DNA from: Siphonobacter aquaeclarae
GTDB taxonomy: Bacteria; Bacteroidota; Bacteroidia; Cytophagales; Spirosomataceae
DNA: 64,000 nucleotides
Direction of reading: 5' to 3'
NCBI RefSeq assembly: GCF_900103285.1
Contig: NZ_FNGS01000003.1
Coordinates: forward strand, 725,698-789,697
Shown: positions 51,836-61,292 of the stretch, one piece after another
How the letters are laid out: every line of letters begins with the position of its first letter
Numbering within the stretch: position 1 is the first letter of the stretch
Position numbers and translations under genes: made by a program
Notes under the pieces: generated by a model
Databases searched by the model: none
What the model was told of the DNA's origin: nothing
Seen by the model: the letters and a program-made list of their open reading frames with translations, nothing else

Positions 51836-53242
51836 CTATCGTCTTTTCTTTCGTGCAACTGCCTTCTTGTGTACGGCCCCTTTCTTCCGGGCAGCCATTT
51901 TGACGTGTTTACCACGGGTATGGCGTACGGCTTTTTTAATGACCGGCTTCGGCGGAAGCATTTTGTAGAGATCGGAAAGTGATAGTTCAGGTGTTCCGCC
52001 GCCACCCTGCAAGCTCTCGCCCGACATCAGTTGGTCACCGCTTTCCGGATCGACGTTGTCTCCGCGGAGGAAGAACCGGGCCTTGTCAGGATACAGAATA
52101 GCCTGTACCATTTTTACCTGCGACAGGTAGCTGTTGGCCACGTTCGACAGCAGGATGATGGTACTCTGGTCGGTCCGGTTCCGCATGAAGTAGTTTTTGA
52201 ACCCGTGCCACCACCCGGTGTGGAAAGTCAGCCACTGATCATTCGGCAATTTCTGAAGCCGCCAGCCGAATCCGTAGTTGCGGGTGACAAGCCGGGCATC
52301 GTTACTCGCCGGGAGAAAGGCTTCTTCCAGTGATTTCTGGGAAATCAGCTGCTCGGTATACAGGCCGCGATCCCATTTAAACATGTCTTCAGCGGTGGAA
52401 TACAGGCTTTTATCTCCTGTCACACTATCGAGGTAATCGATGGCAAGCGAACGCCGCCCGCCGGTATAGCCCGTCGCCGCAGCGAGGAGACGATTCGTGT
52501 TGGTACCGTCGTACACGAAGGTATGCGTCATCCCCAGCGGTCGGAAGAAATGCTCCTCCGCATACTGACTGAACGGCTTTCCGCTGAGTTTCTCAACGAT
52601 ATAAGACAGCAGGACGTAGTTCGTATTGTTGTAATTAAAGCGCTGATCGGGCCGGCCATAGGGCGCCGGTTTATACTGAATCAGTTTTTCGACTACCTGC
52701 TGATTGCTGAGCGGTTGGTGTTTGTCGCAATAGCGTTCCAGACCGTACTGATAGCTGGGCAGCCCGGAGCGGTGGGTGAGCAGCAACCGAATGGTGATGC
52801 TGGAATCGTAGGGGAAATCCGGAATGAATTTGTAGACAGGATCGTCGTATTGCAGCAGCCCTTTCTCTTTCAGCTGCATAATCGCCACGGCTGTAAACTG
52901 TTTCGAAACAGAAGCCAATTGAAAGGGAGTCGCCGTCGTCAGCGTATCCTTCATCGTCAGGTTTTTGTACCCGAAAGCGCCCTTGTAGATGATTTTGCCG
53001 TATTGGGCTACGAGTACCGTGCCGTTGAATCCGCTGTTTTCGTGCAGTTTATGGAAAAACGTATCCAGCAGGGAGGCTTTCCGGGCTGCTTCCGCCGGAT
53101 TGAATTTCCGGGCGATGCTGTCGTTCAGAATCGCAACGGCATTGCTCGTGGAAACAGACGCTTCCCGGGGGCTCTGTGAGCACCCAACCAGACAAAACAG
53201 TCCGGAAAGGAGGATAAGGATACAGAATCTTACGGCTGACAC
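51836..53242 (-). CDS. Class C beta-lactamase-related serine hydrolase lipoprotein with histone-like tail
   Basis: A 468-residue protein with lipobox LVGC (Cys21) and the penicillin-binding fold: SVSK (Ser111-Lys114), YNN at 204-206 and HTG in FHTGWWHG. Such proteins are mostly esterases or D-aminopeptidases; beta-lactam hydrolysis is not implied. After the domain come about 35 residues made mainly of Lys, Arg, Ala and His (KKGAVHKKAVARKKRR at the end), like histone H1 tails and odd for a lipoprotein. Codon use in the tail looks normal, so a frameshift is unlikely. Confidence 0.9.
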   Translation of the reverse strand: MSAVRFCILILLSGLFCLVGCSQSPREASVSTSNAVAILNDSIARKFNPAEAARKASLLDTFFHKLHENSGFNGTVLVAQYGKIIYKGAFGYKNLTMKDTLTTATPFQLASVSKQFTAVAIMQLKEKGLLQYDDPVYKFIPDFPYDSSITIRLLLTHRSGLPSYQYGLERYCDKHQPLSNQQVVEKLIQYKPAPYGRPDQRFNYNNTNYVLLSYIVEKLSGKPFSQYAEEHFFRPLGMTHTFVYDGTNTNRLLAAATGYTGGRRSLAIDYLDSVTGDKSLYSTAEDMFKWDRGLYTEQLISQKSLEEAFLPASNDARLVTRNYGFGWRLQKLPNDQWLTFHTGWWHGFKNYFMRNRTDQSTIILLSNVANSYLSQVKMVQAILYPDKARFFLRGDNVDPESGDQLMSGESLQGGGGTPELSLSDLYKMLPPKPVIKKAVRHTRGKHVKMAARKKGAVHKKAVARKKRR

Positions 53243-53268
53243 AGCGGACGGATTTTAGACGACTACTA

Positions 53269-53276
53269 CAAATTTA
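53269..53276 (-). promoter_or_regulatory. -7 element for the serine hydrolase gene
   Basis: TAAATTTG on the minus strand, exact to TAnnTTTG, 26 bases before the start codon; no clear -33. Confidence 0.5.
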
Positions 53277-53403
53277 GGTCATAATCACCAGACCAGGGTA
53301 TCTTTTTAACGAAAAATCACCCCCTCCGGGTATCTTTTGCGACGAGGTTTTAGCCGAAAAGAAAGAGTCCGGCTGCGGAGTAGGGCAACGGCCGATCATT
53401 TGT

Positions 53404-53411
53404 TATTTTTG
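53404..53411 (+). promoter_or_regulatory. -7 element for the SGNH esterase gene
   Basis: TATTTTTG, exact to TAnnTTTG, 34 bases before the start codon; no clear -33. Confidence 0.5.
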
Positions 53412-53445
53412 GCAGGAGCCTTCCGCCCACCCATACCCCCGTTTC

Positions 53446-55446
53446 ATGAAATACCTCTTCTTTCTGTTGGTAAGCCTCAGCTGTCTGTCAGTACAGGCCC
53501 AGGTTGTGTTTATCGAAGCCCCGGCTGACTCCCAGTTATACGCCCGAAACACTTTTTCCGAAGCGATTGTGCCTGTATCCGGCCGGGTCGGACCGGGTTA
53601 TGGCCGCGTTTCGCTGCAGGTAAGCAAAGCCGGCAAACTGTTTCGACACCTGAGCCAGTCATTGGTTTATCAGGGAAACCAGGCTCCGTTTTCGTTTGCG
53701 CCGGTTATCAAGGCCGAACTGGCCAACTACCAGTTTCAGGTTTACGTCATCCGCGGAACTGATTCTACCCGGGTATTGAACCGCGGATACATCGTTGCCG
53801 GAGATGCTTATGTAATCAACGGGCAGTCGAACGCGTCGGCCTACCATCCCGTCCCGGATTATAAGTATACGAATGAGTTTATCCGGACCTTCGGAGTATA
53901 CACCGCCAATACCAATTACGATTCGTATAACGCTGCCGATACGCTTTGGGCCATCGGAAACAAGAACGAACGGACACTGGTTGGCGTCTGGGCGATGGAA
54001 ATGGGAAAGCGCCTCACCGAAACATACGGCGTTCCCGTAGCCTTTATTAACGGAGCGGCCGGTGGTGCTCCCCTGGAGCTACTCGTTCCCCGGAATGCCC
54101 AGAACCCGGCTGATTTGTCGACAAGCTATGGCCGGCTTCTCTATCGGGTGCGTAAGTCCGGGTTGCTTCCGAATATCAGGGCCTATTTTTTCCGGCAGGG
54201 AGAAAACGAAGTCAACGGTTACGCAACAGGCTGGATTCCGCAGTTTCAGCAATTGTATCAGAACCTCCGGATGGACTATCCGGCGCTTCGGAAAATATAC
54301 CTGTTTCAGATCAACGTCATGGGAGGGCCACACGAGGCGACGGCCGTTTTCCGGGACTTTCAACGGAATCCGGGGCTTCCGTACGTATCCACTTACGCGA
54401 CGGTCGGTACACGCGGTTTTGATGGTATTCACTACAACCAGGAAGGGTATGAACAAACCGGCCGGGAAATGTTCCGCCTGGTAGCCAGGGATTTATATAG
54501 GTCTGCCGATACGCTTCAGATCGATTCCCCCAATATCCGGAAAGTATACTTCGCCTCTCCCGCAAAGGAGGAGGTTGTGTTGCAATTTGAAGAAGGACAG
54601 GAAATGATCTGGCCAGGGGATACAACCGTCCAGAGTTATGACAAAAAATCAACACCGACCTATCAGCTGATTCAGTGGCTGTACCTCGACAAGCAAAGCG
54701 GCGGCGTGGCCAGTGGCCGGGTGGAAGGTAACCGGGTATATATCCGCCTGAAGACGCCCGGCGCCGTGACGCGGCTGGGATACCTCCCGCCGAATTTCCC
54801 GCAGATGAAATCAGCGGACGTACCCGCCGATGGATATCCGAAACAATTTTCCGGTCCCTTCCTGAAAAACCGGCGGGATCTCAGGGCTTTTTCTTTCTGG
54901 GAAGTACCTGTGGCTGCGGCGATCAACCCGCTGACCGGCCTTACTGCTAAAGCGGAGCAGGAAACGCGTATCCGGCTCACCTGGAATGCCTATCTCCAGG
55001 CGACAGGCTATATTCTAGAGCGACGTACCGGTGAAACGGGCTCATTCGAAACAATTGCACGGCTTGCTGCCGGTGCAACTGACTATGCAGACGCCAATGT
55101 TGCAGGAGGACCGAAGTATTATTACCGGCTCCGCGCGGTAACGCCTACTGCCGAAACGACTGCCGAAGCCAGTGCATACCTGGTACTGATTACATCGACG
55201 GATCCGTCCGGTCAAAAAGAACTGCGCATCGGCCCGAATCCGGCGGATCAGGTACTGGTGATTGAAAATCCTGTTGACGCGACCGTGACGGTACTGACGC
55301 CGGTCGGTCAGGTACTTTTTAGTCAGGATATCCGGGGAGGCCGGCCGGAACGTGTGCCGGTTGCTTCGCTGCGGGAGGGAATTTACCTGTTACGCATTTC
55401 TTCTGCCCGGGAGACTGCCCTGCGCCGCATCTGGATACGGCGGTAA
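53446..55446 (+). CDS. Secreted SGNH/sialate O-acetylesterase-like protein with T9SS sorting domain
   Basis: A 666-residue protein: signal peptide (to SVQAQ), an esterase domain with VINGQSNAS (nucleophile block), FFRQGENEVN and DGIHYNQEGY (Asp/His block), a fibronectin III-like domain at about 495-580, and a C-terminal domain LRIGPNPADQVLVIEN ending GIYLLRI and RRIWIRR, which fits type A T9SS sorting. It would be exported to the surface and remove acetyl groups from carbohydrates. It stands alone. Confidence 0.88.
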   Translation: MKYLFFLLVSLSCLSVQAQVVFIEAPADSQLYARNTFSEAIVPVSGRVGPGYGRVSLQVSKAGKLFRHLSQSLVYQGNQAPFSFAPVIKAELANYQFQVYVIRGTDSTRVLNRGYIVAGDAYVINGQSNASAYHPVPDYKYTNEFIRTFGVYTANTNYDSYNAADTLWAIGNKNERTLVGVWAMEMGKRLTETYGVPVAFINGAAGGAPLELLVPRNAQNPADLSTSYGRLLYRVRKSGLLPNIRAYFFRQGENEVNGYATGWIPQFQQLYQNLRMDYPALRKIYLFQINVMGGPHEATAVFRDFQRNPGLPYVSTYATVGTRGFDGIHYNQEGYEQTGREMFRLVARDLYRSADTLQIDSPNIRKVYFASPAKEEVVLQFEEGQEMIWPGDTTVQSYDKKSTPTYQLIQWLYLDKQSGGVASGRVEGNRVYIRLKTPGAVTRLGYLPPNFPQMKSADVPADGYPKQFSGPFLKNRRDLRAFSFWEVPVAAAINPLTGLTAKAEQETRIRLTWNAYLQATGYILERRTGETGSFETIARLAAGATDYADANVAGGPKYYYRLRAVTPTAETTAEASAYLVLITSTDPSGQKELRIGPNPADQVLVIENPVDATVTVLTPVGQVLFSQDIRGGRPERVPVASLREGIYLLRISSARETALRRIWIRR

Positions 55447-55506
55447 AGACCTTTCTTTTCTCCTGATTTTTTGAAAATAAATCCAGCCCGGCCGGGAAAC
55501 CCTTGG

Positions 55507-55514
55507 TAGCTTTG
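55507..55514 (+). promoter_or_regulatory. -7 element for fumC
   Basis: TAGCTTTG, exact to TAnnTTTG, 63 bases before the fumC start; no TTG at a normal spacing. Confidence 0.5.
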
Positions 55515-55577
55515 CGCCCAACTACCGGAGTTTGCCGCCTGCTTTCCGGGCGGAGGAACCACTAATCTTATTTATCA

Positions 55578-56975
55578 ATGGAATACCGTATTGAGAAAGA
55601 TACCATGGGCGAAGTGCAGGTGCCCGCTCATGTGTATTGGGGTGCGCAAACCCAGCGTTCCATCCTGAACTTTCCCATTGCTCAGGATATCAATAAGATG
55701 CCGAAGGAGATCATTCAGGCGTTTGCTTACCTGAAGAAGGCCGCGGCCATTACCAATTTCGAGCTTGGCGTATTGCCGGCAGAAAAAAAGGAGCTGATCG
55801 GCCGGGTTGCCGATGAAATCCTGGCGCGCGAGCTGGATGACCAGTTTCCCCTGGTGGTTTGGCAGACGGGTTCAGGTACCCAGTCAAACATGAACGTCAA
55901 TGAGGTGATTGCCTACCGGGCACACGTTCTCAACGGCGGTTCCCTGCTCGACAAGCAGAAGTTCGTGCATCCGAACGACGACGTGAACAAGTCTCAGTCG
56001 TCCAACGATACCTTCCCGACGGCGATGCACATCGCAGCCTACAAAATCCTGGCAGAAGTAACGATTCCAGGAATCGAAAAGCTGCGGGATACTCTCCAGG
56101 CTAAATCGGAAGCCTTCAAAAACGTCGTCAAAATCGGTCGTACCCACTTCATGGATGCCACGCCCCTGACCCTCGGGCAGGAGTTTTCGGGCTACGTAGC
56201 GCAGCTGAATTTTGGGTTGAAAGCGATCCGTAACTCCCTGGCCCACCTGTCGGAACTGGCGCTCGGCGGCACAGCGGTAGGGACGGGTATCAATACGCCG
56301 GACGGCTACTCCGAACTGGTTGCGAAACATATTGCCGACCTGACGGGCCTTCCGTTTGTGACGGCTGAAAATAAATTTGAAGCCCTCGCAGCGCACGATG
56401 CCATCGTCGAAGCGCACGGCGCGCTGAAGACGGTAGCTGTCAGCCTGATGAAAATCGGAAACGACATCCGGATGCTTTCTTCCGGTCCGCGTGCCGGTAT
56501 CGGGGAAATCTTCATCCCTGACAACGAGCCGGGCAGTTCCATCATGCCGGGCAAAGTAAACCCGACCCAATGCGAAGCGATGACGATGGTCGCGGCGCAG
56601 GTACTCGGAAACGACGTGGCGATCAACATCGGCGGCGCGAACGGCCATTTTGAGCTGAACGTCTTCAAGCCGGTGATGATTTACAACTTCCTGCATTCGG
56701 CCCGCCTCATCGGCGACGTCTGCGTGGCGTTTAACGACAAGTGCGCAGTAGGTATCGAGCCGCTGTACGATAATATCAAGAAGCACGTCAACAACTCCCT
56801 GATGCTGGTGACGGCCCTGAATACGAAAATCGGTTACTACAAAGCAGCCGAAATCGCTCAGACTGCCCACAAAAACGGCTCTACGCTCAAGGAAACCGCG
56901 GTTGCCCTCGGCTACCTGACGCCGGAAGAGTTTGACGAATGGGTGAAACCGGAAAACATGGTCGGAAAGATCTGA
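55578..56975 (+). CDS. fumC: Class II fumarate hydratase
   Basis: A 465-residue fumarase [46 protein letters not shown] and the signature [13 protein letters not shown]. It interconverts fumarate and malate in the TCA cycle without an Fe-S cluster. Followed by a terminator; monocistronic. Confidence 0.97.
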   Translation: MEYRIEKDTMGEVQVPAHVYWGAQTQRSILNFPIAQDINKMPKEIIQAFAYLKKAAAITNFELGVLPAEKKELIGRVADEILARELDDQFPLVVWQTGSGTQSNMNVNEVIAYRAHVLNGGSLLDKQKFVHPNDDVNKSQSSNDTFPTAMHIAAYKILAEVTIPGIEKLRDTLQAKSEAFKNVVKIGRTHFMDATPLTLGQEFSGYVAQLNFGLKAIRNSLAHLSELALGGTAVGTGINTPDGYSELVAKHIADLTGLPFVTAENKFEALAAHDAIVEAHGALKTVAVSLMKIGNDIRMLSSGPRAGIGEIFIPDNEPGSSIMPGKVNPTQCEAMTMVAAQVLGNDVAINIGGANGHFELNVFKPVMIYNFLHSARLIGDVCVAFNDKCAVGIEPLYDNIKKHVNNSLMLVTALNTKIGYYKAAEIAQTAHKNGSTLKETAVALGYLTPEEFDEWVKPENMVGKI

Positions 56976-56997
56976 TCTGACATATCCAACGAGTATC

Positions 56998-57024
56998 GAG
57001 CGCCGGGAAACACTCCCGGCGCTC
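56998..57024 (+). terminator. fumC terminator
   Basis: GAGCGCCGGGA (56998-57008) pairs perfectly with TCCCGGCGCTC (57014-57024) across a 5-base loop; a broken T-run follows (GTCGTTTT). Confidence 0.8.
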
Positions 57025-57114
57025 GTCGTTTTCACGAGGGTGTACGCCGCCGCAGGCATCCGCGATACGGGTTTTCCTGAGTACCTTTACTTTTCGCTCT
57101 ATACTTTCTCCAAT

Positions 57115-58248
57115 ATGGTTAAACATTTCATTCTTGCTTTATCGCTGGTACTGCTCGCCCCGGTATCCTTTGCGCAATCGAAAAAGTACGTCGTCATCGG
57201 CTATGTCACCGGAAACGGCTGGAACAAGGCCGACCTGGAAAAGGACGCCAACAAGATGACGCACATCAACTATGCCTTCGCCGTGCCTGCTGCCAACGGC
57301 GAACTGGCCCCTCTCGGCAAAAAAGATACCCTCACGCTGAGAGCGCTCCATGAACTCCGCAAAATCAACAAAGACCTCAAACTCCTGATTTCCATCGGAG
57401 GCTGGGGCGGCTGCAAGTACTTCTCGGATGTATCGCTCACCGAACCCGCCCGGCAGAAGTTCGCGAAGAGCGCAATGGCCCTCGTCAATGAATTTCACCT
57501 CGATGGTATCGATATCGATTGGGAATACCCGGATCAGATCGGCGACGGCAATATCTTCCGGAAAGAAGACAAGCAGAACTATACGCTGCTCCTGAAAACC
57601 CTGCGCGAGCACCTGGATGCCCAGGGAAAGAAGGATAACCGACTGAAAACGAACAAGTACCTGCTGACGTCGGCAACCGGCGGCGATACGGCGTTTGTCC
57701 ACCATACCGAGCTGGGCAAGGCGGCGCGCTACCTCGATTATGTCAACATCATGACGTATGACCTGTATCATGGTAACGACAAGGCGACCGGCCACCATAG
57801 TCCGCTCTACCAGTCAAAGCTGAGCAACCGCTCGCGCAATAGCTCCGACGACGCCGTCATGGGCCACGTGAAAGCCGGCGTACCTATCGGAAAAATCGTC
57901 CTGGGCGTACCCTTCTACGGACGGGGCTGGACAAATGTGAAGGACGTCAACCACGGCCTCTTTCAACCGCAGGAAAACGGCAAACATTATTTCATCGGCT
58001 ATACCGAGCTGCAGGAAAAGTATATCAATAAAAACGGCTTTACCCGGTACTGGGACGAGGAAGCGAAGATTCCCTACCTCTGGAATCCCCAAAGCCGTAC
58101 CTTCTTCTCGTATGCCGATGAAGAATCGATGAAATACAAAATGGAGTATATCAAAAAGAAAGGCCTCGCCGGCGTGATGTTCTGGGAGTACTTCCTGGAC
58201 CTTCCCGGAAAGAAACTGCTGAACGCCGTCGACGCACTCCGCAAATAA
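57115..58248 (+). CDS. GH18 family glycoside hydrolase (chitinase-like)
   Basis: A 377-residue secreted protein from ATG 57115 with a signal peptide (to SFAQ) and a GH18 barrel: LISIGGWGG and the catalytic DGIDIDWEYP with the DxxDxDxE pattern complete, then MTYDLYHG. It should hydrolyse chitin or related N-acetylglucosamine glycans. No binding module or T9SS tail is seen, so it may be periplasmic. Confidence 0.94.
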   Translation: MVKHFILALSLVLLAPVSFAQSKKYVVIGYVTGNGWNKADLEKDANKMTHINYAFAVPAANGELAPLGKKDTLTLRALHELRKINKDLKLLISIGGWGGCKYFSDVSLTEPARQKFAKSAMALVNEFHLDGIDIDWEYPDQIGDGNIFRKEDKQNYTLLLKTLREHLDAQGKKDNRLKTNKYLLTSATGGDTAFVHHTELGKAARYLDYVNIMTYDLYHGNDKATGHHSPLYQSKLSNRSRNSSDDAVMGHVKAGVPIGKIVLGVPFYGRGWTNVKDVNHGLFQPQENGKHYFIGYTELQEKYINKNGFTRYWDEEAKIPYLWNPQSRTFFSYADEESMKYKMEYIKKKGLAGVMFWEYFLDLPGKKLLNAVDALRK

Positions 58249-58253
58249 GGTCT

Positions 58254-58295
58254 TCCGGCAGACTACAGCGTATCCCGCAGTCTGCCGGATTTTTT
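58254..58295 (+). terminator. Terminator of the GH18 gene
   Basis: TCCGGCAGACT (58254-58264) and AGTCTGCCGGA (58279-58289) form a perfect 11-bp stem followed by six T residues. Confidence 0.92.
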
Positions 58296-58314
58296 CCATC
58301 AACAACTAGTACGA

Positions 58315-60411
58315 ATGAAACTGATCCTCCCGCTGATGCTGACGGCTACCGTCGCGCTGGGGCAAACGGACAACCCGTTCTTCAGTGCCTATAATACGCC
58401 CTACGGCGTTCCTCCCTTTGACAAAATCAAGACGGCACATTTCACTCCTGCCTTTGAGGAAGGGATGAAACAGGAATCGGCTGCGATTCAGGCGCTCGTC
58501 CGCCGCCGGGATACCCCGACGTTTGAGAATACCATTCTGGCGCTCGAACACAGCGGCGACCTGCTTGACCGCGTCAGTACCGTCTTTTTCAACCTGAATT
58601 CGGCCAATACGAACGACGAACTTCAGGGCATTGCCCGGTCGCTGGCTCCGAAATTATCGAAGCACCGGGACGATATACAGTTGAATCCCCTGCTGTTTCA
58701 ACGGGTGAAGGCCGTTTATGACCGTCGGAAGGAGCTGAAACTGACGACCGAGCAACAGACCCTGCTCGAAAAAGTTTACCGGAATTTTGTGCGAAGCGGC
58801 GCTGCTCTCCCGGCTGAAAAACAGGATCGTCTCCGGCAGATCAACCAGGAATCTTCCCTGCTGACCCTCCAGTACGGGCAGAACCTGCTGGCTGAAAACA
58901 ATGCCTATACGCTGGTCGTCGATAAAAAAGAAGATCTCTCCGGGCTGCCGGCTTCGCTGGTAGCTGCTGCTGCGGAAGACGCTGCGAAGCGAAATCTTAC
59001 CGGAAAATGGGTATTTACCCTTCAGAATCCGAGTGTAATGCCCTTCCTGCAATATGCGGACAACCGCACCCTGCGGGAAAAACTGTTCAAGGCATACATC
59101 GAACGCGCGAATCACAACGACAAGACCGATAACAAGGAATTGCTGAAGAAGATCGTCGCCCTCCGTGCCGAACGTGCCCGTTTGCTCGGTTACGAAAATC
59201 ATGCGGTGTATGTCCTCCAGGAAAGCATGGCCCAAACGCCGGCAAAGGTGAACGAGCTCCTCAACCAGTTGTGGTCGGCGACGGTCCCCGTCACCAAACG
59301 CGAAGCGGCTGATCTTCAGGCAATGATGGATAAGGAAGGGAAAAGCCAGAAACTGGAAGGCTGGGACTGGCGGTACTATGCCGAGAAGCTGCGCAAGGAA
59401 AAATACAACCTGGATGAAGAAGAACTCCGTCCGTATTTCTCCCTCGAAAATGTGAAGCAGGGCATTTTTACGCTCTGCGCACGTCTTTACGGGTTGAAGT
59501 TTGTTCCGAAGCCCGAAATTCCGGTGTATCACCCGGAAGCAATGGCTTATGAAGTAACGGAAGAGAACGGCAAGCACATCGGGATTATGTACATGGACTT
59601 TTTCCCGCGGGCGAGCAAGCGCGGCGGCGCCTGGATGACCAGCTACCGCAAGCAGGAAATCCGGGACGGCAAGGAAATCGCTCCGGTGGTGTCCATCGTA
59701 TGCAACTTTTCCAAACCCTCCGGAAACCAACCGGCATTGCTGAATCTCGATGAAACCCGGACGTTCTTCCACGAATTCGGCCATGCGTTGCACGGACTTC
59801 TCTCGCATGTGACCTATGGCAGCCTGTCGGGGACCTCGGTTCCCCGGGATTTCGTTGAATTACCCTCGCAGATCATGGAAAACTGGGCGACAGAGCCGGA
59901 AGTCATGAAATTATATGCGAAGCACTACCAGACGGGCGAAGTAATTCCGGAGGCGCTTGTCGACAAAATGAAGAAGAGCAGCCTGTTTAACCAGGGCTTT
60001 CTGACGACGGAATACCTCGCTGCATCCCTGCTCGACATGGATTATCATACCCTGTCGCCGGAAAAGGCGCCGTCTGACGTAGCTGCTTTTGAGCAGGAAT
60101 CCATGAGCCGGATCGGCCTGATTCCGCAGATTCCGCCGCGGTACCGGAGTACTTATTTCCAGCATATCTTCTCGGGCGGATATTCGGCCGGATACTATAG
60201 TTATATCTGGTCGGCGGTACTGGATGCCGATGCGTTCGAAGTATTCAAACAAAAAGGCCTGTTTGATAAGAAATCAGCCGAATCGTTCCGGAAAAACGTA
60301 CTCGAGCGCGGCGGCACCGATGAGCCGATGAAACTCTACCGGCGTTTCCGGGGAGCTGAACCGGATATCGAGCCGCTGCTCCGTCGGCGTGGTCTGACGC
60401 AGAAGCTGTAG
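58315..60411 (+). CDS. M3 family metallopeptidase (Dcp/oligopeptidase type)
   Basis: A 698-residue exported peptidase with signal peptide (to ALGQ) and the zinc motif FFHEFGHALHGLLS, plus the downstream FVELPSQIMENW that provides the third ligand Glu. It resembles peptidyl-dipeptidase Dcp and would degrade oligopeptides in the periplasm. The heptad palindrome begins right after its stop. Confidence 0.95.
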   Translation: MKLILPLMLTATVALGQTDNPFFSAYNTPYGVPPFDKIKTAHFTPAFEEGMKQESAAIQALVRRRDTPTFENTILALEHSGDLLDRVSTVFFNLNSANTNDELQGIARSLAPKLSKHRDDIQLNPLLFQRVKAVYDRRKELKLTTEQQTLLEKVYRNFVRSGAALPAEKQDRLRQINQESSLLTLQYGQNLLAENNAYTLVVDKKEDLSGLPASLVAAAAEDAAKRNLTGKWVFTLQNPSVMPFLQYADNRTLREKLFKAYIERANHNDKTDNKELLKKIVALRAERARLLGYENHAVYVLQESMAQTPAKVNELLNQLWSATVPVTKREAADLQAMMDKEGKSQKLEGWDWRYYAEKLRKEKYNLDEEELRPYFSLENVKQGIFTLCARLYGLKFVPKPEIPVYHPEAMAYEVTEENGKHIGIMYMDFFPRASKRGGAWMTSYRKQEIRDGKEIAPVVSIVCNFSKPSGNQPALLNLDETRTFFHEFGHALHGLLSHVTYGSLSGTSVPRDFVELPSQIMENWATEPEVMKLYAKHYQTGEVIPEALVDKMKKSSLFNQGFLTTEYLAASLLDMDYHTLSPEKAPSDVAAFEQESMSRIGLIPQIPPRYRSTYFQHIFSGGYSAGYYSYIWSAVLDADAFEVFKQKGLFDKKSAESFRKNVLERGGTDEPMKLYRRFRGAEPDIEPLLRRRGLTQKL

Positions 60412-60413
60412 AG

Positions 60414-60480
60414 GCAAAGAGCATGGGGCAGAGGGCAAGGGGCCAAATCCACCCCTTGCCCTCTGCCCCATGCCCTTTGC
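60414..60480. repeat. Heptad-unit palindromic intergenic repeat (copy 3), possible terminator
   Basis: The left arm (60414-60442) is built of GCAAAGA, GCATGGG, GCAGAGG and GCAAGGG; the right arm (60452-60480) is its reverse complement with one mismatch, giving a 29-bp stem and a 9-base loop. Two units are shared with copy 1. It follows the M3 peptidase stop by 2 bases and could end transcription. Confidence 0.88.
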
Positions 60481-60551
60481 GGTTATCAAAAATTGACTAT
60501 CTTAGCTTGAAATAGCAATAAAATGCCCCCGAAAGGAAGCAGGACAAGGCC

Positions 60552-61238
60552 ATGAAATGGACATTCATCATACAACAGAAAATGAAAGCCGCGCTGGCGC
60601 TGGGAAGTATTATGCTTCTGATTGTGCTCAGTAATTTCGTTTCGCGCGGAAACCTCCGGGGAGTAGGCGATGCCTTTGTTTCGATGTACCAGGATCGGCT
60701 GATTCCGGCGGTGGACCTGATTTACCTGACCGATCACCTGTACAGCAAGCGGCTATTGGTCGAAAAAACGATTCTTTCGGGGGACAGCCCGGCGTCTGCG
60801 GCGTTGCAGTCGACCGTCGCTGCCCATAACCAAAGCCTGGATTCCCTCCTGGCAGCTTTTGCTAAAACGAAGCTTGTAGACCAGGAAAGCAAGACACTTT
60901 CAGCACTGAAGTTACAACTCGCGGAGTACAACCGTCTGGAAACCCGTATTCTGGCCCTCTCGTCGGGTGGTTCTCAGGAGGAAGCCCGTGCCCTGTTTGA
61001 CGGCGTTGCGGCCGGTTCTTTCCGGGAAACCCTGCAGAGTCTCAGCGCCCTGACCGAGATTCAATCGAAAGTAGGAAAGGAACTGATCAAGAGTTCCAAC
61101 GGCGAAGTGGCGCAGATGAAGTCCCTGGCGATGGCGCAGATGGCGCTGGCGGTTATCGTCGCGCTGGTGATTTTTGCATTGATTTACAGCTCGTCGGCTT
61201 TTATACAGCCGAAATCGAATTCCTTTCATTTAAACTGA
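60552..61238 (+). CDS. Four-helix-bundle (4HB_MCP-like) sensor protein without output domain
   Basis: A 228-residue protein with TM segments at about 13-31 and 194-214 flanking a helical periplasmic domain of about 160 residues that resembles the 4HB ligand domain of chemoreceptors. After the second TM only about 14 residues remain, so HAMP and signalling domains are absent. It would need a partner to signal. No frameshift or downstream remnant is seen. Confidence 0.8.
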   Translation: MKWTFIIQQKMKAALALGSIMLLIVLSNFVSRGNLRGVGDAFVSMYQDRLIPAVDLIYLTDHLYSKRLLVEKTILSGDSPASAALQSTVAAHNQSLDSLLAAFAKTKLVDQESKTLSALKLQLAEYNRLETRILALSSGGSQEEARALFDGVAAGSFRETLQSLSALTEIQSKVGKELIKSSNGEVAQMKSLAMAQMALAVIVALVIFALIYSSSAFIQPKSNSFHLN

Positions 61239-61292
61239 CAGGGGAACTTTCACTTGTCGGGAAGACTTTCTCCCGAAACAGGTTTCTTCCCG

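Noticed and set aside
51836..53242. Beta-lactam resistance gene
   Set aside because: The SxxK, YxN and HTG motifs show only the fold; many such lipoproteins are esterases or peptidases, and nothing points to beta-lactam hydrolysis.
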